Positions 25,758-34,109 of a DNA stretch of 64,000 nt are shown in pieces. Source of the stretch: DASZVB01 sp035545855 (lineage in GTDB: Bacteria; Myxococcota_A; Polyangia; Polyangiales; Polyangiaceae); contig DASZXK010000094.1 of NCBI GenBank assembly GCA_035545855.1, positions 11,514-75,513 on the forward strand. The letters are read 5' to 3'. The translations under genes and the position numbers were made by a program. Numbering within the stretch: the stretch's first letter is position 1; each line of letters opens with the position of its first letter. The notes beneath the pieces are model-generated. The model was not told the DNA's origin, did not search any database, and saw only the letters and a program-made list of their open reading frames with translations.

Positions 25758-25962
25758 CAAACTCCCTCCGAGGAACGGGTGAGCTTGCCGCGCGCGGCAG
25801 TCTCCGGGAACGTCGCGACTCGACGATAGCCGAGGTTTCGAGGGCTGACCCGACAGGGAACGGCCGGTCAGGACGTGGCCTCGAGTCCGGATTCCTTGCC
25901 CGAGAAGCCGCGGGGAAATCCCCTGGGTTTCGCCCGTGCTACGAAGGACCCAGGAGGTGGTG

Positions 25963-26826
25963 ATGACCGAACCGGCGCGCCCCAACGACGACAGCATCGC
26001 CACCTGGAACGAGATCCTCGTCCCCAAGTTCACGCGCTTTCGTCGCGTCCTCGTGGACGGGTTCGGACAGCACAGCCGCATCCCTCTCGAGCGCGTCCCC
26101 GTGCAGCCGGGCGAACGCGTCCTCGACGTCGGGTGCGGGTTCGGCGAGACGACGATCGAGCTCGCTCGCGCCTCCGGCCCGGACGGCTCCGCGCTCGGCA
26201 TCGACTGCGCCGACGGGTTCATCCGGGTCGCGGAAGCCGATGCGAGGGCCGCAGGGGTCCGGAACGCGACCTTCCGCGTCGCCGATGCGCAGACGGAGCC
26301 GTTCGACCCCAACTTCGACGTCGTGTTCTCCCGCTTCGGCACGATGTTCTTCCAGAGCCCGGTCGCGGCCCTGCGAAACCTCCGCCGGGCCCTCAAACCC
26401 GGGGGGCGAACGCTCGCCATCGTGTGGCGTTCGCTCGACGACAACGACTGGGTCGGGCTCCCGAAGTCCGTCGCGCGGCGGCATCTGCCCCCGCCGCCCG
26501 AGGACGGCCGGAGCTGCGGTCCCGGGCCGTTCTCGATGGCCGATGCGAGCACCGTCAGAGAACTCTATGAAAAGGCAGGATTTTCGAGCGTCACCCTGAC
26601 GCGGACGGACGTGCCGGTGCTCGTGGGCCGAACCCTGGAGGAAGCCGTCGAATTCCAGCTCCAGCTCGGTCCAGCGGGCGAGATCGTCCGGGAAGCGGGA
26701 GCGCTCGCGGAAGAGTTGCGCCCGATCATCACCGAGGAGCTGAAGGAGCTGCTCCGTCGCTTCGAGACCCCTCGGGGCGTCGTGATGCAGTCGAGCTCCT
26801 GGGCCGTGGAGGCGCGGGCGAGTTGA
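25963..26826 (+). CDS. Class I SAM-dependent methyltransferase
   Basis: A 287-residue cytoplasmic methyltransferase of the UbiE/Methyltransf_11-like type. Motif I is VLDVGCGFGETTIELA, with the SAM acid region ALGIDCADGF, motif II-like FRVADAQTEPF and post-motif LRRALKPGGRTLAIVW. The start at 25963 has AGGAGG at ideal spacing. The N-terminal 45 residues (WNEILVPKFTRFRRVLVDG) are as in small-molecule methyltransferases that act on lipids or quinones. The substrate is unknown. It stands alone, with the secreted helical protein 40 bases downstream having its own likely promoter. Confidence 0.88.
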   Translation: MTEPARPNDDSIATWNEILVPKFTRFRRVLVDGFGQHSRIPLERVPVQPGERVLDVGCGFGETTIELARASGPDGSALGIDCADGFIRVAEADARAAGVRNATFRVADAQTEPFDPNFDVVFSRFGTMFFQSPVAALRNLRRALKPGGRTLAIVWRSLDDNDWVGLPKSVARRHLPPPPEDGRSCGPGPFSMADASTVRELYEKAGFSSVTLTRTDVPVLVGRTLEEAVEFQLQLGPAGEIVREAGALAEELRPIITEELKELLRRFETPRGVVMQSSSWAVEARAS

Positions 26827-26854
26827 GGCTCTACCGAACGGGGCCGAGTCGGGA

Positions 26855-26860
26855 CATACT
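26855..26860 (+). promoter_or_regulatory. -10-like box, predicted leaderless start
   Basis: CATACT ends six bases before the GTG at 26867. It deviates at the first base from the TAnnnT pattern, but the spacing is the same as at other genes. Confidence 0.4.
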
Positions 26861-26866
26861 GAGCAC

Positions 26867-27367
26867 GTGCGGATCGTGAGCCGCTCGCTCTTGGTGGGAA
26901 TCCTCTTCCTGACGCGGGGTGCGTCCGCGGAAGAGCTCGCGTCCGTCCCTGGGGCTGCGATGACGGCGCAGCTGGATGTCGTCCACGGCACTTCCCCGTT
27001 CCGGGAGCTCGCCGAGCGCATCCTCGTTCGCTTCGCTGAAGCCGAATTGAAGAGCCTCGCCGCGGTCACGCGCCGCGCGGATTCCCTCCTGAAGGTCGCG
27101 ACGACTGACGACGACGCTCGCTTCGACGAAGCAGCGCGGCGCTCCGGGAAGCTCGTCCTGCTGACGCGAAAGCTCGAGGCCCAGCACGCCGCGGAAGAAG
27201 AAGAACACTTCGACGAAGCCGTGGATCGTTTCCTGGAGAAGATCGAGTTCCAGGCGGAGCAAGACAAGGCCGAGTCTCGCGCCTTCGACATGGAGCTCTC
27301 TCGCTTCCTCCAGAAGTCGCGGTTCTTGCACGCGCTCGAGGCGCGTCGCAGCGTGCGGCGGGACTGA
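26867..27367 (+). CDS. Secreted helical hypothetical protein
   Basis: A 166-residue protein with a signal peptide (MRIVSRSLLVGILFLTRG, then ASAEE) and a long helical mature part rich in Ala, Glu, Arg and Leu. The acidic segment AAEEEEHFDEAVDRFLEK near residue 105 looks like part of a coiled coil. I recognise no family. The GTG at 26867 gives the signal peptide and has CATACT six bases upstream. It may be periplasmic. The next gene starts 24 bases after its stop, so they may be co-transcribed. Confidence 0.55.
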   Translation: MRIVSRSLLVGILFLTRGASAEELASVPGAAMTAQLDVVHGTSPFRELAERILVRFAEAELKSLAAVTRRADSLLKVATTDDDARFDEAARRSGKLVLLTRKLEAQHAAEEEEHFDEAVDRFLEKIEFQAEQDKAESRAFDMELSRFLQKSRFLHALEARRSVRRD

Positions 27368-27390
27368 CCGTCCCGCTCGAAGGTCGCGGC

Positions 27391-27876
27391 ATGGTCTCCC
27401 CGCTGGACGATCGCGTCGTGCTCCGCACCATCGCGTTCGCGTTCGGTCCGGGATGCGCCGTGTACGTCGGTGGTCGGCAGCAGTCCCCGAGCGACGAAGA
27501 CTGGGACGTGTATCTGCGCTTCCTCGAGGCGCACGGAGTCCGGGGCCCTCGACCGCGGGCCCTCGTGCTGGAGCGCGGCTTCGGGCCGACACTCCGGCAA
27601 CGGCAGATGATGCACGCCGTGGTCGGAAACCGCGACGTCCGCGCCGCCGTGCTCACGGATGCCACGTTCGCTCGCGGCGTGGTTCGGCTCGTCGCGCTCG
27701 TGAGCCCGGGTTTCAGAGCGTTTCCGGTCGAGGATCTGGGCGGAGCGCTCCGCCACCTGGACGTGCCGGAGGCGGAACACGCAATCTACGCGCGCCTCCT
27801 CGAGAGTCTCGTGACGGAGCTCGACCGCGGAAGCATTCCTCCGTCAAAAGAGCCCACGAAAGCGGCGCGGGACTGA
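27391..27876 (+). CDS. Hypothetical protein, possibly SpoIIAA/STAS-like
   Basis: A 161-residue cytoplasmic protein. It has the alternating order of a small alpha/beta fold: VVLRTIAFAFGPGCAVYVG, then ALVLERGFGPTLRQRQMM, then VRAAVLTDATFARGVVRLVA, which resembles STAS/SpoIIAA-like domains found in pairs across myxobacterial genomes. I cannot confirm this by eye. The ATG at 27391 has GAAGG upstream. It is 24 bases after the secreted helical gene. No catalytic motif is visible. Confidence 0.5.
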   Translation: MVSPLDDRVVLRTIAFAFGPGCAVYVGGRQQSPSDEDWDVYLRFLEAHGVRGPRPRALVLERGFGPTLRQRQMMHAVVGNRDVRAAVLTDATFARGVVRLVALVSPGFRAFPVEDLGGALRHLDVPEAEHAIYARLLESLVTELDRGSIPPSKEPTKAARD

Positions 27877-27912
27877 GGCGGGTCGCGGCTTCCACGGGGC
27901 GGAGCCGGGAGG

Positions 27913-27918
27913 TACATT
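27913..27918 (+). promoter_or_regulatory. -10-like box near start codon
   Basis: TACATT ends 8 bases before the ATG at 27927 of the FG-GAP lipoprotein, close to the leaderless spacing seen elsewhere. No ribosome site is visible between. Confidence 0.4.
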
Positions 27919-27926
27919 GCGGGGTC

Positions 27927-29753
27927 ATGCGCGGCATTCGAACGACCCTGATCGGGCTGTCCTTCATCGCTCTCGCGTGGGGCGGGTGCTCGTCGAACGA
28001 AAATGCCGGCACTCGAGCCAAACCGGGGCCGGACGGCGGCGACGGCGGGGGCCCGGCGAGCGGAGGAGCCAACGGCGGCGACGGCGGCAAGCCGAGCTCG
28101 ACCGGCGGACGCGCGAACACGCCTGCGGATGGAGGCCCCGCGACGCCCGTCTGCGCGCTCGGGACGAGCGCGGGCGCCGTCCAGAAACCCACGTTCGTGA
28201 GGAACCTCTCGGGAGAGACGAGCTGGTTTGCGTCCCCGGTCGTCGTCGACCTCGATCACGACGGAAAGAACGAGCTCGTCGCCGCGTACTACTCCCTCTT
28301 CGTGTACGACGCCTCCGGCAAGGAGCTCGCGAAGGCCTCGGACGGCGCGGGCCGCGTGTACGCCCCGCACGTCGTCGCGGACCTGGACGACGACGGCACG
28401 ACGGAGATCGTCGTCGGAAATGACCACCAGGTGATCGCGTACGAATGGAAGGGCGGAAAGCTCGCCATCAAGAGCGGGTGGCCAGCGGACGTGACGACGG
28501 CGAACAATCCGCCCGAGGTCCGCGGCCTCGCCGCCGCCGATCTGGATGGAGATGGCCGGATCGAAGTCGTCGCGACGACGACCCAGACGGCGGAGACGTC
28601 GGCCGGAGGCGCGCAGGTGTTCGTCTTCGACGCCGGGGGGCAGCCGTATCAGCCGGCGGGCCTCTCCTTCACGGCGTGGCCCCGATACAACTCCGCGACG
28701 GGCCCGGGAAACGACGGTGACCGGAACGGAGTGGCTCAGGAGGGGTACGGCTGCTACGGCCTGAACGTCGGGATCGGGAACATCGACGACGACCCGGCGC
28801 TCGAGATCGTCGTCACGTACGACAACCACCAGATCCAGGCGTTCGACCCGGACGGCGTCGCCCTCGACGCGTCCCCCTGGTTCGGAAATCCGTCGAACGA
28901 TCTGCTCGGCAACCGCATGACGTGGGGACAGTTCATTCGCTGGGCGGATCCGGCGGTCGAGCAGGCGCACTACCATGACCACACCGGCGACTGGCCGAGT
29001 CCGACGACCGCCGAGTGGTTGCAATGGACGGCGTCACCGCCCAGCGTCGCGGATCTCGACGGCGACGGGAAGAACGAGGTCGTCGGAGTGCCGAACGTGG
29101 AGATGCACGAGCCGTACGAGACGCAGGCCTACGCCGTGATGGTCCTCGAAGGCGCGCAGGGGGACGGCAGCCGATCGGCGATGAGAAAGGCCGGCTGGGA
29201 GACGCTGCCTCGCGGGGACCGCCCGAACGTTCCGAGCGGCTACTATCCGCCGCTCGGAGTCCCGGCGCCGACCATCGCGAACGTCGGCGGGGACGCGTCG
29301 CCGGAGATCCTCGTCGGACTGAACGACGGATACTTCTACGGCTTCTCCTCGAAGGGAGAGCGGCTCTTCCGGACGGACGTCACGTTCGGCAAGGCGAGGA
29401 TGTTCACGTCGGAAGCGACGGTCGCGGACCTGAACCAGGACGGCATTCCGGAGATCCTCCTCGCGACGTTCGGCGACCCCGACGTCACCGACTCCGGGCA
29501 CCTCGTGGTGCTCGCAAGCGACGGGAGTCTCCTCTTCGACGTCCCGCTGCCGAACCCCGGACACGACGGCAACGGGAACGGGGCGCCCGCCGCGCCGGCG
29601 GTCGGCGACCTCGACGGCGACGGCGCGCTCGAGATCTTCGTGCAGACCTTCGACCACGGGATGGACGTCTTCACGGTGAAGGGCTCCGCGCCGAACTGCG
29701 TCCTCTGGTCGACGGCACGGGGAGGCCCGCTCCGCACCGGCGCCCCGAATTGA
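27927..29753 (+). CDS. FG-GAP/VCBS repeat lipoprotein
   Basis: A 608-residue exported lipoprotein with lipobox WGGC after residues 1-20, a Gly-rich tether to about residue 65, then a beta-propeller of FG-GAP/VCBS-type repeats. Each carries a calcium-binding-like loop such as DLDHDGKNE, DLDDDGTTE, DLDGDGRIE, DLNQDGIPE and DLDGDGALE. About seven blades fit the length. Such propellers bind ligands at the cell surface. No enzyme domain is attached. The start is supported by the signal peptide and TACATT upstream. A hairpin follows the stop codon. Confidence 0.88.
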   Translation: MRGIRTTLIGLSFIALAWGGCSSNENAGTRAKPGPDGGDGGGPASGGANGGDGGKPSSTGGRANTPADGGPATPVCALGTSAGAVQKPTFVRNLSGETSWFASPVVVDLDHDGKNELVAAYYSLFVYDASGKELAKASDGAGRVYAPHVVADLDDDGTTEIVVGNDHQVIAYEWKGGKLAIKSGWPADVTTANNPPEVRGLAAADLDGDGRIEVVATTTQTAETSAGGAQVFVFDAGGQPYQPAGLSFTAWPRYNSATGPGNDGDRNGVAQEGYGCYGLNVGIGNIDDDPALEIVVTYDNHQIQAFDPDGVALDASPWFGNPSNDLLGNRMTWGQFIRWADPAVEQAHYHDHTGDWPSPTTAEWLQWTASPPSVADLDGDGKNEVVGVPNVEMHEPYETQAYAVMVLEGAQGDGSRSAMRKAGWETLPRGDRPNVPSGYYPPLGVPAPTIANVGGDASPEILVGLNDGYFYGFSSKGERLFRTDVTFGKARMFTSEATVADLNQDGIPEILLATFGDPDVTDSGHLVVLASDGSLLFDVPLPNPGHDGNGNGAPAAPAVGDLDGDGALEIFVQTFDHGMDVFTVKGSAPNCVLWSTARGGPLRTGAPN

Positions 29754-29754
29754 G

Positions 29755-29773
29755 CCGGGGCGAGTCACCCCGG
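29755..29773 (+). terminator. Hairpin after FG-GAP gene
   Basis: CCGGGG at 29755-29760 pairs with CCCCGG at 29768-29773, loop of 7. Short stem and no T tract, so only moderately convincing. Confidence 0.4.
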
Positions 29774-29828
29774 ACGTCAATCGAATCACCCGCGACGCCA
29801 TCACCAGGCCCACGGGCCGGACCGGGTG

Positions 29829-29834
29829 TATGCT
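29829..29834 (+). promoter_or_regulatory. -10 box, predicted leaderless start
   Basis: TATGCT ends 7 bases before the ATG at 29842 of the esterase gene. The in-frame ATG at 29830 lies inside this hexamer, so the later start is favoured. Confidence 0.5.
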
Positions 29835-29841
29835 GCTACCC

Positions 29842-31035
29842 ATGAGGATCCTGTTTCGGGCACTCGGCATCGCGGCTTTCGCATTCGGCTGCGCGTCCGA
29901 GAACGATTCGAGCAGCACCCAGGGCCAGGGCGGACCGAGCGCGGGCGGCCTCGCCGGCGCGAACGGCGGGGACTCGAACGGGAACGGCGGCTTCTCTGCC
30001 GGCAGCGGCGGCGGAGCGCCCGGGAACGGCGGCTTCTCTCCGGGAAACGGCGGCTTCACCCCGGGGAACGGCGGCTTCTCGCCCGGCAATGGCGGCTTCT
30101 CGCCCGGAAGCGGCGGCTTCACCCCCGGTAACGGCGGCTTCTCGCCCGGTAACGGCGGTTCGGGGACCGGCGGCGGGGGCAGCGCGTGCACGGGCCGACC
30201 CGGGACCCTCAGCGGAAAGAGCAATCAGACGATCACGGTCGGCGCGATCCAGCGCACCTTCGTCTACTACGTCCCGGCGGGACTGGATCCGAACACGCCC
30301 GCGCCCATCGTCATCGTCCCGCACGGTTTCACGATGAGCGGAGAGGCGATGTTCGACATCACGCAGTACTCGAAGATCGCCGACCGCGAGAAGTTCGTCG
30401 CGATCTTCCCGGACGGCGAACCGGGCTCGCTCGGACCATGGAACGTCGGCGTCGGGATCTGCGGCGCCGGCGCGTTCGTCGGCGGCGCCGGGGACGATCA
30501 GTCGTTCGTCGACGCGATGATCGACTTCGTCGACAAGGACCGCTGCGCGGATCGAGATCACGTGTTCATCACGGGCTTCTCCATGGGCGGCTACTTCTCG
30601 AACGAGACCGCGTGCATGAACCCGCACGTTCGGGCCGGCGGTCCCCACTCGGGCGGAACGCACGACCTCTCCACCTGCAAGAACGCGCACCGCCCGATGA
30701 TCATCTTCCACTTCAAGAGCGATTCGCTCATCTCCTACACGTGCGGTACTGACGCGCGAGACAAGTGGGTCGCGAAGAACGGGTGCACCGCCGCGAACCC
30801 GGACGTCACGACGGTGAAGGGCGGCACGTGCGAGTACTACAAGGGCTGTCCCGCGGACGGCCAGGTCGCCCTGTGCTCGTTCGACGAGCCCCCGGGCGGC
30901 GACGGCGAGGTACCGACGGGGCACGCCTGGAGCGGCGGCTCGAAGGCGGGACCACTCGGGGCCGCGAGCACGATCTCCGTGACGGAGAGCGCCGCGGAGC
31001 TCGGCTGGGCCTTCTTCAAGAAATACGCCTGGTGA
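29842..31035 (+). CDS. LpqC-type esterase lipoprotein
   Basis: A 397-residue surface lipoprotein, an alpha/beta hydrolase of the PHB-depolymerase/LpqC/feruloyl-esterase type. Lipobox AFGC is followed by a tether made mostly of a seven-residue repeat (GNGGFSP). The hydrolase domain starts near residue 115: IVIVPHGFTMSGE (oxyanion His-Gly), nucleophile elbow GFSMGGYFSN, and the late GHAWSGG likely holding the catalytic His. Cys pairs suggest disulfides. Such enzymes cut polyesters or acetylated and feruloylated plant polymers. The substrate is not deducible. The tether's repeat units are nearly identical at DNA level, so the length may vary between strains. Confidence 0.85.
   Translation: MRILFRALGIAAFAFGCASENDSSSTQGQGGPSAGGLAGANGGDSNGNGGFSAGSGGGAPGNGGFSPGNGGFTPGNGGFSPGNGGFSPGSGGFTPGNGGFSPGNGGSGTGGGGSACTGRPGTLSGKSNQTITVGAIQRTFVYYVPAGLDPNTPAPIVIVPHGFTMSGEAMFDITQYSKIADREKFVAIFPDGEPGSLGPWNVGVGICGAGAFVGGAGDDQSFVDAMIDFVDKDRCADRDHVFITGFSMGGYFSNETACMNPHVRAGGPHSGGTHDLSTCKNAHRPMIIFHFKSDSLISYTCGTDARDKWVAKNGCTAANPDVTTVKGGTCEYYKGCPADGQVALCSFDEPPGGDGEVPTGHAWSGGSKAGPLGAASTISVTESAAELGWAFFKKYAW
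30022..30159 (+). repeat. 21-base minisatellite in esterase tether
   Basis: Six tandem 21-base units plus a partial one, encoding GNGGFSP with S/T and N/S changes (unit 5 encodes GSGGFTP). Differences between units are mostly single third-position or S/T changes, so the array has probably expanded by slippage or unequal exchange. Confidence 0.9.
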
Positions 31036-31059
31036 GGGCGTGAGGGCCTCGGTCCGGGG

Positions 31060-31080
31060 GCGCGCCTTCCTGGGGCGCGC
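31060..31080 (+). terminator. GC hairpin between esterase and OsmC genes
   Basis: GCGCGCC at 31060-31066 pairs with GGCGCGC at 31074-31080, loop of 7. It ends 2 bases before the -10 box of the osmC-like gene. No T tract. Confidence 0.4.
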
Positions 31081-31082
31081 AC

Positions 31083-31088
31083 TACACT
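31083..31088 (+). promoter_or_regulatory. -10 box, predicted leaderless start
   Basis: TACACT ends six bases before the ATG at 31095. GGAGC lies between but is too close to the ATG to be a normal ribosome site. Confidence 0.5.
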
Positions 31089-31094
31089 CGGAGC

Positions 31095-31568
31095 ATGTCC
31101 GAGCACCACGCCACCGTCCGCTGGAAGAACCCGACCCCCGGCCCCGAGTTCCTGAAGGGGCACTACTCCCGAGAGCACACGTGGACGTTCGACGGAGGCG
31201 CCGTCGTCCCCGCCTCCCCGTCTCCGCTCGTCGTGCGCGCGCCGTGGTCGAATCCCGCGAACGTGGACCCGGAAGAGGCGTTCGTCGCCTCCATCGCGAG
31301 CTGCCATTTCCTGACGTTCATCTACCTCGCCGCGAAGCAGGGCTTCCAGGTGGACGCCTACGAGGACGAAGCAGTCGGCGTCATGACGAAGAACGAGCGG
31401 CGCGTGCCCTGGGTGTCTCGAGTGACGCTCTCCCCCCGGATCACGTACGGCGGCGAGAAGCGTCCCAGTCCGGAAGAAGAATTGCACCTCCATCACAAGG
31501 CACACGAGGAGTGCTTCATCTCGAACTCGGTGAAGACGGAGATCGTCGTGGTCCCGGCCGCGAGCTGA
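31095..31568 (+). CDS. OsmC family peroxide-resistance-like protein
   Basis: A 157-residue cytoplasmic OsmC-fold protein. OsmC/Ohr enzymes reduce organic peroxides with two cysteines. Here Cys70 lies in SIASCHFLTFI and Cys140 in HEECFISNS, the expected peroxidatic and resolving positions. The basic and acidic residues between (NERRVPWVSRVTL) match the middle strands of the fold. Start ATG 31095. It stands alone. A second, more distant OsmC relative is encoded at 39161. The family is clear; whether it is a peroxidase or acts on another thiol substrate is open. Confidence 0.9.
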   Translation: MSEHHATVRWKNPTPGPEFLKGHYSREHTWTFDGGAVVPASPSPLVVRAPWSNPANVDPEEAFVASIASCHFLTFIYLAAKQGFQVDAYEDEAVGVMTKNERRVPWVSRVTLSPRITYGGEKRPSPEEELHLHHKAHEECFISNSVKTEIVVVPAAS

Positions 31569-31724
31569 GGCGACGCGGGCCGGATCCCCCAGCTCGAAAG
31601 ATCGTTCACGGCAGGGCGATCGCCCCCGGCGTCTTCACCCACATCGAGCGCACGTCTGCGCGAACCTGCGAGCAAACTGCGCGGAGAGACCTCGCCGCTC
31701 TCGCGACGTCCCGGTCGGATCCTG

Positions 31725-31730
31725 TACCTT
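31725..31730 (+). promoter_or_regulatory. -10-like box near start codon
   Basis: TACCTT ends 9 bases before the ATG at 31740, slightly longer than the 6-7 base leaderless spacing. Confidence 0.35.
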
Positions 31731-31739
31731 CCCCGGAAC

Positions 31740-32198
31740 ATGGTGCGAGGCGCGCGGCGAGCGGGGTGGTCACTGATCGCAGGAGCGCTCGCGCTCGGAG
31801 TGCTCGCAGGCTCCGCGCGAGCCGTCCCCTCGCCCGCGGCGAAGCCTTCGGCGCCCGCGTACGCGGACCCCGGAACCACCCGCATCTATCGCTTCCACGT
31901 CTACTCGACGATGAAGGCTCGCTGGAAGAAGACGGTCACCATCGACACGCTCGTCTCCACGTCGAAGAGCGGCCTCGCGACCGGCGACCGCGGCCTCCTC
32001 CAGCGAATGATCGAGACGAAGGCCGGCTCCGACTGGGCTCCCGTCGCGAAGATCGTCGTCAGCAAGGTGCTGCCGAAGGGCCGCGTCGAGGTGAAGATCG
32101 AGTCGGAGGAGGCGGAAGCCAAGGTGCGCCGGAACGGGAAGCTCCCGTACGCGCCCGGTCAGAAGATCCGCCTCCAGATCGACCGCGAGATGTCCTGA
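31740..32198 (+). CDS. Secreted hypothetical protein
   Basis: A 152-residue exported protein. The signal peptide (MVRGARRAGWSLIAGALALG, cut near SARA-VP) is followed by a Pro/Ala linker and a basic beta-rich domain (TRIYRFHVYSTMKARWKKTV; KVLPKGRVEVKIESEE). I recognise no family. No lipobox, so it is soluble in the periplasm or secreted. It is convergent with the SulP gene, with only 7 bases between stops. Confidence 0.6.
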   Translation: MVRGARRAGWSLIAGALALGVLAGSARAVPSPAAKPSAPAYADPGTTRIYRFHVYSTMKARWKKTVTIDTLVSTSKSGLATGDRGLLQRMIETKAGSDWAPVAKIVVSKVLPKGRVEVKIESEEAEAKVRRNGKLPYAPGQKIRLQIDREMS

Positions 32199-32205
32199 GG
32201 GTGCT

Positions 32206-33999
32206 TCAGGGCGCCGCGGCCAGGGCCGCGGCCTCCGAAAGCGCCCGTTCGCGCGACGGCGCGATGACCAGGCCCGGGTACTTCCGTTCGAGCGCGTTCC
32301 GTTCGAAGACGTACTGCGGGCGCGGAAGCGGGCCGGCGATGACGACCCGCTTCTTCGCGCGGATCACGCCGGAGATCGCGTTCTCGAGCGCCGCGAAGCC
32401 CGTGGCGTCGATGATGGGGACGCGCCCGAGGTCCAGCACGAGGACGCGGAACCTGTCGCTCCGGCTCGACTGAAGAGCGTTCATCGCGCGCTGCGCGGCC
32501 CCGAAGAATAGAGGGCCGTCTATCTCGTACACGATCACGCCGCGGGGAAGGTCGGTCGGCTCCTCGCCGTCTTCCGCGACCGAGTCCAGACGGAGGCGCG
32601 ACTCGGTGAGGTCGGCCATGCGCCGCATGAACAGGAACGCCGCGAGCACCAGGCCGACGGACACCGCGACGACCATGTCGAAGAGCACCGTGAGGCCGAA
32701 GCAGATGAAGAGCACGACGACGTCGCTCCGAGGCGCACCCTTCACGATGCCGACGAAGTTGTGAGCCTCCGACATGTTCCACGCGACGCGGACGAGGAGC
32801 GCCGCGAGCGAGGCCATCGGAACCCATGCGACGAGCGGCGCGAGCGCGAGGATGGAGAGCAGCACGGCGGCCGCGTGCACCACGGCGGCGATGGGCGAGC
32901 GCGCGCCGCCACGCACGTTCGTCGCGGTCCGAGCGAGTGCGCCCGTCGCCGGAATGCCGCCGAAGAAGGGCGCGATGACGTTGCCTATCCCGAGGGCGAC
33001 GAGCTCCGCGTTCGGGTCATGACGCGTGTTCGTCATTCCGTCGGCGATCGTCGCCGAGAGGAGCGACTCGATCGCGCCCAGCATCGCGATCGCGAACGCG
33101 GCGGAAACGAGCTCCCGGACCTCGCCGAAGGAGGGCACGTGCGCGCCCCACGGAACGGCCGGGAGGGGCGGCACGCGGGGAATGCCGTGCACGACGACGC
33201 CGGAGACGACCGTGGAGAAGCGAGAGCCGATGGTCTCGACGGAGAATGCGGGGAAGAACCGGTGCGCGAGCCCGACGCCGAGCGACACGAGGGAGATGGC
33301 GAGCAGCGGGGCCGGAACGCGCTTCAGGGCGCGCCCGAGCCCGACCAGAAGCGCGAACGTGACCGCCGCCACGGCGAACTCGCGGAGATCCGCCGTCCTC
33401 CACGCCTGGAAGAGCGAAAGCACGCGCTCGACGAAGTGATCGGGCAGCTTTCCCGTCTTCAGCCCGAAGACGTCCTTCATCTGCAAGGTCGCGATGACCG
33501 CCGCGATGCCGCTCGTGAACCCGGTGGTCACCGGGTACGGCATGTACCGGACCAGGTTCCCGAACCGCGCGAGCCCCATGGCGACGAGGAGGCCCCCCGC
33601 CATCACCCCCGCCGTGAGGAGGCCGGACAGCCCGAACTTGTTCGCTATCGGCGCGAGGATGACGACGAACGCAGCCGTCGGGCCCGTCACCTGGAACTTC
33701 GAGCCGCCGAGCAGCGCCACCACCGAACCCGCCACGACGGCCGTGTAGAGGCCGTGCTGCGGAGGGACGCCGACGGCGATGGCGAGCGCCATCGAGAGCG
33801 GCAGCGCGACGACGCCCACGAGGAGCCCCGCGAGCGCGTCCGCCCGGAACTGCTCGACCCCGTAGCCGCGCGCGAGGGTGCGCCGCATGGCCGTTGCAAT
33901 GGGCACGGGCCATTCCGGAAGCGGCGGCAGCACGGACACGCGCGGCGGCTCCGGCGTCAGGGAGGGTGAAGCAGACGGCGGGAACTGCGGAGCGGCCAT
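32206..33999 (-). CDS. SulP family anion transporter with STAS domain
   Basis: A 597-residue inner-membrane transporter of the SLC26/SulP family, moving sulfate, bicarbonate or another anion. Residues 45-430 contain about 10-14 hydrophobic segments; the hallmark DALAGLLVGVVALPLSMALA opens the core, and YPVTTGFTSGIAAVIA and LGAIESLLSATIADGMT follow. A cytoplasmic STAS domain fills the C-terminal 110 residues (IVYEIDGPLFFGAAQRAMNAL; VLDLGRVPIIDATGFAALE). The ATG at 33999 is clear. No carbonic anhydrase or sulfate gene is next to it, so the anion cannot be named. Confidence 0.93.
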   Translation of the reverse strand: MAAPQFPPSASPSLTPEPPRVSVLPPLPEWPVPIATAMRRTLARGYGVEQFRADALAGLLVGVVALPLSMALAIAVGVPPQHGLYTAVVAGSVVALLGGSKFQVTGPTAAFVVILAPIANKFGLSGLLTAGVMAGGLLVAMGLARFGNLVRYMPYPVTTGFTSGIAAVIATLQMKDVFGLKTGKLPDHFVERVLSLFQAWRTADLREFAVAAVTFALLVGLGRALKRVPAPLLAISLVSLGVGLAHRFFPAFSVETIGSRFSTVVSGVVVHGIPRVPPLPAVPWGAHVPSFGEVRELVSAAFAIAMLGAIESLLSATIADGMTNTRHDPNAELVALGIGNVIAPFFGGIPATGALARTATNVRGGARSPIAAVVHAAAVLLSILALAPLVAWVPMASLAALLVRVAWNMSEAHNFVGIVKGAPRSDVVVLFICFGLTVLFDMVVAVSVGLVLAAFLFMRRMADLTESRLRLDSVAEDGEEPTDLPRGVIVYEIDGPLFFGAAQRAMNALQSSRSDRFRVLVLDLGRVPIIDATGFAALENAISGVIRAKKRVVIAGPLPRPQYVFERNALERKYPGLVIAPSRERALSEAAALAAAP

Positions 34000-34109
34000 C
34001 GACGCGAACTACTCGTATCGAGCATGGACCGCGCGCGCAGGGGGGACAATCTTCCGGAGGCCGTGAAGGCGCGCAGGAATTGCGCACGCGCGAACCCATC
34101 GACTTCGCG

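Noticed and set aside
32194..32211. CCTGA/TCAGG repeat at the 31740/32206 junction as a terminator
   Set aside because: The stem is only 5 bases and is explained by the two facing stop codons.
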